Source: Armatimonadota bacterium
GTDB taxonomy: Bacteria; Armatimonadota; HRBIN16
DNA: 5,748 bases
Reading direction: 5' to 3'
Assembly: GCA_028275265.1 (NCBI GenBank)
Contig: JAPWUZ010000177.1
Span: 1-5,748 of the forward strand
Shown: one piece after another, positions 1-5,166 of the stretch
Numbering within the stretch: the stretch's first letter is position 1
How the letters are laid out: each line of letters begins with the position of its first letter
The notes under the pieces: generated by a model
What the model was told of the DNA's origin: nothing
Seen by the model: only the letters and a program-made list of their open reading frames with translations
The model's database searches: none
Made by a program: the position numbers and the translations under genes

Positions 1-153
1 CAATTGCCTGCTTGCCCGAACGAATCGCGCCAAATATCCTGCAGGCGAAGAACACCAGCCGGTGCCTCCGCAAGGGCGATAGCAAACCCTTCACCCCCAT
101 ACGAACGACAGGAATCTTTTGCCGTATCACGAATCTACTTCCAAACACATCCC

Positions 154-159
154 AAGGAG
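154..159 (+). promoter_or_regulatory. Shine-Dalgarno site for the arabinofuranosidase gene
   Basis: AAGGAG lies 6 nt before the ATG at 166. It decides the start: the same frame is open leftwards to base 4, but nothing comparable precedes the earlier candidate, and GH51 proteins begin close to this ATG. A second ATG at 172 is 12 nt from the site and is less favoured. The rest of 1-165 shows no convincing gene or consensus promoter. Confidence 0.8.
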
Positions 160-165
160 AGAAGC

Positions 166-1704
166 ATGCCGATGCAACGGGTGGCTGTATTACTCCACGA
201 GCCGATTGGCACAATCAGTCCCTATCTGCATGGCGAATTCGCCGAGCACCTGGGCGAGTGCATCTATCCGGGCATCTGGGTAGGAGAAGATTCGTCCATT
301 CCCAATATCGGCGGCATCCGCAGAGACGTGGTGGATGCCCTGCGCCCCTTGCAGATACCGGTACTGCGCTGGCCCGGTGGCTGCTTCGCCGACGCCTACC
401 ACTGGCGCGATGGTATCGGACCGCGCGAGAAACGCCCCCTCCGTATCAACTACCACTGGGGCATGGCACCGGAACCCAACCACTTCGGCACACACGAGTT
501 TATCGCCTTTTGCCGCCTTATCGGCGCGGAGCCTTACATCGTGGGCAACGTCGGTTCCGGCACGCCTGCCGAACTGCGCGACTGGGTGGAGTACTGCAAC
601 TTCGCCGGCGATTCCACCTTGGCAAACGAACGCCGCGCCAACGGAGCCGAAGAGCCTTTCCGGGTGCGCTTCTGGGGTGTGGGCAACGAAAACTGGGGCT
701 GCGGCGGCAACATGCACCCCGAATACTACGCGGAGCTGTTCTGCCGCTACCGCACGTTCCTGTTTAACTACTCCGATACGCCCGTACACGCCATTGCTTG
801 CGGCGCGGCAGGCAACGACTGGGACTGGACGTGGAAGTTCCTGAACAGCTTGAGGCGCAAGGGTTGGAGCCGACACCATCTGGTGCAATCGCTGGCGGCA
901 CATTACTACTGCGGAACTGCCGGAACTGCTACCGAGTACACCGCCGAGCAGTGGGTAGAGCTGCTGTGTAAGGCGAAAGCCATCGAAGGTATTCTCGCGG
1001 GACACCGCACCGTCATGGATGAACTGGACCCCGAACAGAAAATCAGTCTCATCATTGACGAATGGGGCGCGTGGCATCCGGTAGAGCCAGGCAAACCGGG
1101 TTCGGGGCTCTACCAGCAGAACACGATTCGCGATGCGCTGGTAGCGGCACTGACTCTGGACGTCTTCCACCGGCATTGCCACCAGATATTCATGGGGAAC
1201 ATCGCCCAGCTGATTAACGTGTTGCAATCGCTGCTGCTGGTGCAGGACGATAAATGCATCAAGACTCCCACCTACTACGTCTGGCAGATGTATGCGCCGC
1301 ACAGAGGAGCGCAAGCGGTACGCTTCGAGACGCTGGCAGATACGCTATCCGATGGCGGTGCGGTGCGTGACTTCTGCCGTCAGCAGTATCTGCAGAAAGT
1401 ACCCTTTAGCCTGCAGGTGATAGAGGGTTCTGCCTCCGTGAAGGAGGATACGCTTTGTATCACGCTGTGCAACACCCATCCCGAACAGCCGGCGGAACTG
1501 GAGGTGCAGGTGCTGGGTGGAAAGGTCGCACAGGCGCAAGCGGTTTTCCTGACTGCCGACGATATCCACGCGCATAACACCTTTGAAGAGCCCGAGAGAG
1601 TGAAGCCATCCGAACCGCAGGCGGTGCGTATCGAGGGCGATTATCTGCATCTCACTGCACCCGCCGCTTCGGTCGTACGGATTACGGGTAAATTGTCACC
1701 TTAA
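166..1704 (+). CDS. GH51 alpha-L-arabinofuranosidase, cytoplasmic
   Basis: A 512-aa retaining exo-glycosidase expected to release terminal alpha-L-arabinofuranose from arabinoxylan- or arabinan-derived oligosaccharides (EC 3.2.1.55). Seen: an N-terminal strand followed by a TIM barrel; the GH51 landmark LRWPGGCFADAYHWRDGIGP (residues 67-86); HWG...NHFGTHEF (about 98-112); the acid/base Glu175 in GVGNEN; the substrate-site HYY at 246-248; the nucleophile Glu299 in IIDEWGAWH; NIAQ with Gln348; and a C-terminal beta-sandwich ending in a HNTFEEPERVKP-type segment. Length and the Glu175/nucleophile spacing closely match characterised GH51 enzymes such as Geobacillus AbfA (about 500 aa, E175 and E294). 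There is no signal peptide, so it probably acts inside the cell on imported oligosaccharides. The start at 166 is set by an AAGGAG site. The gene ends inside the ribosome binding site of the next gene. One oddity is Cys73, where AbfA-type enzymes have a substrate-binding Asn. Activity on other sugars cannot be excluded. Confidence 0.95.
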   Translation: MPMQRVAVLLHEPIGTISPYLHGEFAEHLGECIYPGIWVGEDSSIPNIGGIRRDVVDALRPLQIPVLRWPGGCFADAYHWRDGIGPREKRPLRINYHWGMAPEPNHFGTHEFIAFCRLIGAEPYIVGNVGSGTPAELRDWVEYCNFAGDSTLANERRANGAEEPFRVRFWGVGNENWGCGGNMHPEYYAELFCRYRTFLFNYSDTPVHAIACGAAGNDWDWTWKFLNSLRRKGWSRHHLVQSLAAHYYCGTAGTATEYTAEQWVELLCKAKAIEGILAGHRTVMDELDPEQKISLIIDEWGAWHPVEPGKPGSGLYQQNTIRDALVAALTLDVFHRHCHQIFMGNIAQLINVLQSLLLVQDDKCIKTPTYYVWQMYAPHRGAQAVRFETLADTLSDGGAVRDFCRQQYLQKVPFSLQVIEGSASVKEDTLCITLCNTHPEQPAELEVQVLGGKVAQAQAVFLTADDIHAHNTFEEPERVKPSEPQAVRIEGDYLHLTAPAASVVRITGKLSP

Positions 1705-1710
1705 GGAGGA
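1702..1710 (+). promoter_or_regulatory. Shine-Dalgarno of the oxidoreductase gene, overlapping the upstream stop codon
   Basis: TAAGGAGGA contains both the TAA stop of the arabinofuranosidase gene (1702-1704) and a near-perfect ribosome binding site, 9 nt before the ATG at 1719. Ribosomes finishing the first gene end on the initiation site of the second, which supports one transcript and coupled translation. Confidence 0.85.
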
Positions 1711-1718
1711 GATGCACC

Positions 1719-3020
1719 ATGCAGAAGACAACGCGCAGGGAGTTCATCAAGCGAAGCGCGCAGTACGGAATGAGCCTCTGGCTGGTAGCGCATAGTTGGA
1801 GCCCTACCTACGCCCAGAACGATAAGCTGAACATCGGCATCATTGCGTGCGGCGGACGAGGCTGGGGTAACATCGACGGCGTATCCACCGAGAACATTGT
1901 CGCTATCTGCGACGTGGATGAGAACCCGCTGGGAGAAGCGGCGAAGCGGTTTCCCCGCGCCTACAAGTACGTGGACTTTCGCCAGATGTTGGATGAGCGG
2001 CACCGCGAGTTAGACGCCGTGGTCATCAGCACACCCGACCACACGCACGCGGTTGCCGCCATGGCTGCCATGCAGCTGGGCAAGCACGTCTACTGTGAGA
2101 AGCCCCTCACCCATTCCGTGTACGAGGCGCGCAAGCTGGCAGAGGCGGCAAAGCGTTACAAAGTGGTTACGCAGATGGGCAACAACGGGCATGCCAGCGA
2201 CGGGCTGCGTCGTTCGGTGGAAATCCTGAGGTCCGGCGTCATCGGCGCTATCCGCGAAGTGCACGCCAGCACCGACCGCCCCATCTGGCCGCAAGGCATC
2301 GACCGTCCCATCGATACACCACCCGTGCCGCGCAACCTGCACTGGGACCTGTGGCTTGGTCCCGCACCCGAACGCCCGTACCACCCGGCGTACCATCCCT
2401 TCAACTGGCGCGGGTGGTGGGACTTCGGCACGGGCGCGCTGGGAGATATGGGATGTCATATCCTGGATACTGCCTTTTGGGCACTGGACCTGGGTGCACC
2501 GCTGAGTGTGGAGGCTGAAGGCGAACCGCATCACCGAGAAACGGGTCCCAAATGGAGCATCATCCGCTACGAGTTCCCTGCCCGCAAGGGAATGCCACCT
2601 GTTACCCTTTACTGGTACGACGGCGGAAAGCTTCCGCCGAAGGAACTCGCGCCGGAAATCGACATCCAGCCGAACTGCACGCTGTTCATTGGCGAGTATG
2701 GCAAGGCGTGGGTGCCTCACGGCGGCGAGCCGGTACTCTTGCCTCGGGAAAAGTTCGAAGGATACCAGCCACCACAGCCGACCATTCCTCGCGCGCCACG
2801 CGGACATCATCAGGAGTGGATCGACGCCTGCAAGGGACGCGCCAAGGCGATGAGCGACTTCGAATACGCGGCAAAGCTTACCGAGATGGTACTGCTTGGC
2901 AACGTGGCGTTTCGCACCGGGCACAAGATTTACTACGACGCCCGAAACATGCGAGCGAAAAACTGTGCCGAAGCGGAGCGCTACATCCGCCGCGAGTACC
3001 GCAAGGGCTGGTCACTGTAG
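1719..3020 (+). CDS. Tat-exported Gfo/Idh/MocA-family oxidoreductase
   Basis: A 433-aa NAD(P)-dependent sugar or polyol oxidoreductase, substrate unknown. Residues 1-33 look like a twin-arginine signal: TRREFIK (5-11) fits the S/T-R-R-x-F-L-K consensus, followed by a short hydrophobic run and a plausible TYA|QN cleavage site after Ala32. The Rossmann domain starts at about 36, with a glycine-rich loop GIIACGGRGWGN (40-51), an acidic end of strand 2 (ICDVDE, 63-68) and the family motif CEKP (126-129) carrying Lys128. The second domain has WWDFGTGALGDMGCHILD (231-248), matching the D-x-G-x-H signature with Asp241 and His245. The C-terminal part is typical of the bacterial Tat-signal subgroup. 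Because it acts after export, it likely carries a tightly bound cofactor, as Zymomonas glucose-fructose oxidoreductase does (family knowledge). It is second in the operon with the arabinofuranosidase. Its stop overlaps the convergent gene by 9 bp. An aldose-aldose oxidoreductase, dehydrogenase or glycoside-modifying role are all possible. Confidence 0.93.
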   Translation: MQKTTRREFIKRSAQYGMSLWLVAHSWSPTYAQNDKLNIGIIACGGRGWGNIDGVSTENIVAICDVDENPLGEAAKRFPRAYKYVDFRQMLDERHRELDAVVISTPDHTHAVAAMAAMQLGKHVYCEKPLTHSVYEARKLAEAAKRYKVVTQMGNNGHASDGLRRSVEILRSGVIGAIREVHASTDRPIWPQGIDRPIDTPPVPRNLHWDLWLGPAPERPYHPAYHPFNWRGWWDFGTGALGDMGCHILDTAFWALDLGAPLSVEAEGEPHHRETGPKWSIIRYEFPARKGMPPVTLYWYDGGKLPPKELAPEIDIQPNCTLFIGEYGKAWVPHGGEPVLLPREKFEGYQPPQPTIPRAPRGHHQEWIDACKGRAKAMSDFEYAAKLTEMVLLGNVAFRTGHKIYYDARNMRAKNCAEAERYIRREYRKGWSL

Positions 3021-3959
3021 TGCGTCGCACACCACCAGACGGTGGTCAGAGTGCTGCGTGCGGAAGGCACGGACGCTAATTGGGCGCAGGTGCGGGCTCA
3101 GCCATATCTGGTCGATGCGGTGGAAGGGATATTCGTTGGTAATGGTGCTGCCCCAACCTGCGCCTGCGAGGCGAAAGCTGTCGCGCAGATGCTTTTGTAA
3201 CAATCTCAGCGGCGCCTCGCCGGGCGGCATATTGAAGTCGCCCCCCACAATCACCGGTGTCTCAGGAGGTATTCGCTCCACCCGGCGCATCACCGTCTTG
3301 ATTTGTTCGTGGTGAAGGCGGCGCACCTCAGCGTGCTGCCGCCAGCAATCGGGTGACCAGAGGTCTGCACGCACCGTGGGAGGAGATAACCGAAGACTGA
3401 TAACCTCCATCGGCTTTCTGCCGGTCAGCGTGACACGCGCGTGAGTGAGGAAGATTTTTTCGTCCGGGCTCAGCGGGTAGGACTGCACGTTTCCCCGCGC
3501 AATAATACTGGCATCCGGTCCATGCGCCCAACCGCCCTCCTCGCCGAACAGATCTCGTGCGAGCTGGTGTACCGCGTCTCGGCTCGGCGACTCCTGCAGG
3601 AGCACGATGTCTGGTTGATACCGTTTAACCTCTCTCGCCGCCTCCAGCAAGCCGCCCGCGCAGTTCAGGCTCACAATCCGAATCACCCGCGTCGGGCTTT
3701 CATGGCGCGCGGGAATAATTCCTCTCAACAGACTCCATGGCTCCTCCGCAAAGCTCAGCAGGAAAAGGAGCCACAGTCCACCTACCGCCCCTGCGAGGCG
3801 TCCCCTCCGCCATCCCAACCCCGCCAGCAACAGCCCGGGAACCAACCACAGCCACGTCGGAAACACCGTCACAGCGGCGCAGGAGATGGGGCGCAACAGA
3901 TAACAGGTTGCGACGACAATCCAAAGGAGAAGAGACAGGATGGGGAAAAACAGGCTCAT
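3012..3959 (-). CDS. Membrane-anchored endonuclease/exonuclease/phosphatase (EEP) fold protein
   Basis: A 315-aa protein of the DNase I/APE1/sphingomyelinase fold (PF03372 type), a Mg2+-dependent phosphodiesterase or phosphatase superfamily. Three hydrophobic segments come first (about 4-22, 33-49 and 54-70), so the catalytic domain (about 92-315) is tethered to the membrane. Catalytic motifs in order: SLN with Asn99, LLQES with Glu123 (metal), VGGDFN with Asp241 and Asn243, HRIDQIW with Asp283, and SDH with Asp305 and His306. The layout resembles YafD-like proteins whose substrate is unknown. Where many EEP enzymes have an HL motif, this one reads ISLRLSPP with Arg190. The ATG at 3959 is the first possible start, because an in-frame TGA lies three codons upstream; its ribosome binding site is weak. 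It is the last gene of the minus-strand group, 46 bp after the 56-aa gene. Nucleic acid, phospholipid or inositol-phosphate substrates cannot be distinguished here. Confidence 0.9.
   Translation of the reverse strand: MSLFFPILSLLLWIVVATCYLLRPISCAAVTVFPTWLWLVPGLLLAGLGWRRGRLAGAVGGLWLLFLLSFAEEPWSLLRGIIPARHESPTRVIRIVSLNCAGGLLEAAREVKRYQPDIVLLQESPSRDAVHQLARDLFGEEGGWAHGPDASIIARGNVQSYPLSPDEKIFLTHARVTLTGRKPMEVISLRLSPPTVRADLWSPDCWRQHAEVRRLHHEQIKTVMRRVERIPPETPVIVGGDFNMPPGEAPLRLLQKHLRDSFRLAGAGWGSTITNEYPFHRIDQIWLSPHLRPISVRAFRTQHSDHRLVVCDALQ
3031..3046. other. Perfect 6-bp stem-loop just past the convergent gene ends
   Basis: ACCACC-AGAC-GGTGGT forms a 6-bp stem with a 4-nt loop, beginning 10 nt after the oxidoreductase stop and lying inside the last codons of the opposing gene. 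There is no T-run on either side, so it is not a standard intrinsic terminator. It could block or stabilise the 3' end of the plus-strand transcript, or be a chance product of the codons. Confidence 0.35.
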
Positions 3960-3965
3960 TCTCGC

Positions 3966-3983
3966 TCAGCGTCCCACTGCCAT
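3966..3983 (-). other. Five-codon leader frame with a good ribosome binding site before the EEP gene
   Basis: Reading leftwards, AAGGA (3992-3988) is followed 4 nt later by an ATG (3983-3981), then codons for A-V-G-R and a TGA (3968-3966). It is in the same frame as the EEP gene, whose ATG comes two codons after the TGA. The site before the mini-frame is better than that before the EEP ATG. It may be a leader that delivers ribosomes for re-initiation, or the original start of the EEP gene now cut off by a nonsense codon. Neither is shown. Confidence 0.3.
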
Positions 3984-4005
3984 CACATCCTTGTTGAGTC
4001 GCTCG

Positions 4006-4176
4006 TTAGTATTCTACCTCTGTGCTCTGCCGCTTTCGCGGGGCAGAGGAAGAGTCCTCTCGCTCAGTGGCGGAGTCCTCCTCTTCCGCAGACGGTTCTT
4101 CCTCGAAGGTGTACAGATACATCCACCGCCCATCGGGTTTCACCACTTTCTGCTTGTGCATCCGGAACCGCTTCAT
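4006..4176 (-). CDS. Small protein of unknown function, translationally coupled to the ROK kinase
   Basis: A 56-aa reading frame that I do not recognise. The N-terminus is basic (Lys2, Arg3, Arg5, Lys8, Lys10, Lys13), followed by a compact PDGRWMYLYTF segment (14-24) that could form a beta hairpin. A strongly acidic, Ser-rich stretch follows (25-45, with two EEE runs), then a short basic patch PRKRQ (46-50) and the end STEVEY. It has no signal peptide, membrane segment or Cys. Its ATG (4176-4174) overlaps the ROK kinase stop TGA (4175-4173) as ATGA, the classic arrangement for coupled translation, and GGTGGA just upstream can serve as a weak ribosome binding site. It fills the gap between kinase and EEP gene that would otherwise be empty. 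The overlap, position in the operon and non-random composition make it a likely gene. The acidic tail looks disordered and suggests a binding or adaptor role, which is inference only. Confidence 0.65.
   Translation of the reverse strand: MKRFRMHKQKVVKPDGRWMYLYTFEEEPSAEEEDSATEREDSSSAPRKRQSTEVEY
4025..4048 (-). other. GAAA-tetraloop hairpin near the 3' end of the 56-aa gene
   Basis: On the minus-strand transcript CTCTG-cc-CCGC, loop GAAA, GCGG-CAGAG form a nine-pair stem with a 2-nt bulge, capped by a GNRA-class tetraloop on a C-G pair. No U-run follows, so it is not a standard terminator. It overlaps by four bases a second possible 6-bp hairpin at 4045-4060 (AGAGGA, loop CTCT, TCCTCT when read on the minus strand), so the two cannot form fully together. 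It may stabilise or process the mRNA between kinase and EEP gene, or be a by-product of the repetitive acidic codons. Confidence 0.35.
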
Positions 4177-5018
4177 TCCACCTTATGCCCCCGTTTTGCC
4201 AGCACGATAGCGCCATACACCCCCGCGCGATGCCCCAGCTCCGCTGGTTTCACCGGTGGCGGAGGCACAATTTTCAGCATCTGCGCCAGCTTCTCACGCA
4301 GCGGCTGGAATAGCGTCTCCCCGCGCTTAATCATGCCGCCAGCCAGCACAAACACCTCCGGGCACACTAGCGTGGTCACGTTGACGATGCCCCATGCCAG
4401 ATAACCTGCAATCTCCGCCCAAAACGCGGGGTCGTGGATGTCCTCCGGCTCCTTGCCTGTGCGTGCCTGTATGGCACTGGCTGAAGCATATGCCTCCAGA
4501 CAGCCGCGCGCCCCACAGCCGCACAGTGGCCCCTCCGGATTTAGCACTTGGTGTCCGCCTTCCACGTCCAGCTTGCCGTGGTAAATGTGCCCGTCCATCA
4601 CCACAAAGTAACCGATGCCCGTGCCCAGTGTAAAGCCCGCTACGATGCGGTAATCCTTCCCTGCACCAAGCACCGCCTCCGCCAGCCCTGCGACGTTGGC
4701 ATCGTTGTCCACGTAGACGGGACATCCCAGCGCGTCTCCCAGTTCGGGATAGGAAACGTTCTTCCACGGGATATTGGGCGTCCAGTACAGGTATCCGGTG
4801 CGCCAGTCGATGGGTCCTGGCGTTCCGATACCGAGCCCCTTGGGCTTCCCGCCCACCAGCTCGGTAGCCGCCGCTATCATCTGCGCACGAGCGTCCGCGT
4901 AATCCGGCGGAGTCTCGATATCCCGCGTGACCAGTTCGCCGTTACGGATGGTTCCCACCTTGATCGACTGACCGCCGATGTCGATGCCCACATAGCCTTC
5001 GTATTCAGACAGGTTCAT
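4173..5018 (-). CDS. ROK-family sugar kinase
   Basis: A 281-aa ATP-dependent sugar kinase of the ROK family; substrate probably a hexose or amino sugar such as glucose, N-acetylglucosamine or N-acetylmannosamine. Seen: the phosphate-1 loop GIDIGGQSIKVG (11-22); GIGTPGPID (63-71); VDNDAN with catalytic-base Asp106; the phosphate-2 loop LGTGIG (131-136); the sugar-binding ExGH motif at Glu153-His156; and the zinc motif CGCGARGCLE, giving His156, Cys166, Cys168 and Cys173 as ligands, with Glu175 following. There is no N-terminal helix-turn-helix, so it is a kinase rather than a ROK repressor. It is slightly short for the family (usually about 300 aa or more), with a reduced helical region after the zinc motif, and has Gln17 where DIGGT is usual. 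The ATG at 5018 is chosen because AGGGGG sits 6 nt upstream; the ATG at 5045 has no such site. It follows a PIG-L deacetylase and ends in an ATGA overlap with the 56-aa gene, so amino-sugar catabolism is plausible. Confidence 0.92.
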   Translation of the reverse strand: MNLSEYEGYVGIDIGGQSIKVGTIRNGELVTRDIETPPDYADARAQMIAAATELVGGKPKGLGIGTPGPIDWRTGYLYWTPNIPWKNVSYPELGDALGCPVYVDNDANVAGLAEAVLGAGKDYRIVAGFTLGTGIGYFVVMDGHIYHGKLDVEGGHQVLNPEGPLCGCGARGCLEAYASASAIQARTGKEPEDIHDPAFWAEIAGYLAWGIVNVTTLVCPEVFVLAGGMIKRGETLFQPLREKLAQMLKIVPPPPVKPAELGHRAGVYGAIVLAKRGHKVE

Positions 5019-5166
5019 CTTCTTCCCCCTGCACTGTTTGTTCAATGGAGAAATCTGAGTAACTGATGGGAAGACGAGCCTTCTGCTGCGTAAACGCCTC
5101 CACAGGCACGTTCGCCTGTTTCAGTGAGGCAAAGGTCTCGCCTTCCCAGAACGCTACCGCACTTTC
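5005..5166 (-). other. Unassigned coding-like frame between deacetylase and kinase (possible frameshifted tail or small gene)
   Basis: After a TGA at 5169-5167, this minus-strand frame stays open for 53 codons and stops at TGA 5007-5005, 14 bp into the ROK kinase gene. Its translation looks like real protein (AFWEGETFASL, then VPVEAFTQQKARLPISYSDF, then an acidic end EEDEPV), with G-rich first codon positions and no Cys. It has no ATG; the first usual start codon is GTG at 5109, which would give 34 aa with only a weak binding site. It lies in the -1 frame relative to the deacetylase, and the two frames overlap only at 5154-5166. It may be a C-terminal part of the deacetylase separated by a frameshift, a small GTG-started gene, or the remnant of a lost gene. 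I do not recognise the family. Confidence 0.35.
5025..5030 (-). promoter_or_regulatory. Shine-Dalgarno that fixes the ROK kinase start
   Basis: AGGGGG on the minus strand lies 6 nt before the ATG at 5018. The in-frame upstream ATG at 5045 is preceded by a pyrimidine-rich stretch with no binding site, so 5018 is the better start. The site lies inside the preceding unassigned frame that ends at 5005, which would allow coupling to it. Confidence 0.75.

Noticed and set aside
1..82. A 26-codon frame open from the left edge to a TAG at 80-82, which might be the tail of an upstream gene.
   Set aside because: All three plus-strand frames are open for long stretches here, and none shows a recognisable domain end, so the sequence cannot support it.
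115..145. Weak sigma-70-like elements (TTGCCG followed by TATCAC-like bases) before the arabinofuranosidase gene.
   Set aside because: Spacing and match are poor and phylum-specific promoter consensus is unknown, so no promoter is called.
4..165. A 54-residue N-terminal extension of the arabinofuranosidase frame, starting from a TTG at base 4.
   Set aside because: GH51 proteins start near the ATG at 166, which has an AAGGAG site. The extension is Arg/Pro/Ser-rich and resembles translated non-coding DNA, with no signal peptide or family similarity that I can see.
190..1314. Long antisense open frame (374 codons) opposite the arabinofuranosidase gene.
   Set aside because: It lies wholly opposite a gene with intact catalytic motifs. 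It has no ribosome binding site or recognisable motif and is expected from GC-rich codon bias.
2010..2924. Long antisense open frame opposite the oxidoreductase gene.
   Set aside because: It is a shadow of a confidently identified gene, with no family features of its own.
3031..3046. Intrinsic terminator for the convergent operons.
   Set aside because: The stem is only 6 bp and no T-run follows on either strand.
3441..4313. A 290-codon plus-strand frame covering the EEP gene, the 56-aa gene and the end of the kinase gene.
   Set aside because: Low-complexity Gln/Pro/Arg/Ser composition and an antisense position across three minus-strand genes mark it as a shadow frame.
5019..5045. Alternative ROK kinase start nine codons upstream (ATG at 5045).
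   Set aside because: It has no Shine-Dalgarno, whereas the ATG at 5018 has AGGGGG at good spacing and places the phosphate loop at the usual distance from the N-terminus.
4548..5066. A 172-codon plus-strand frame opposite the ROK kinase gene.
   Set aside because: It is antisense to an intact kinase with all ROK motifs and has no recognisable domain.
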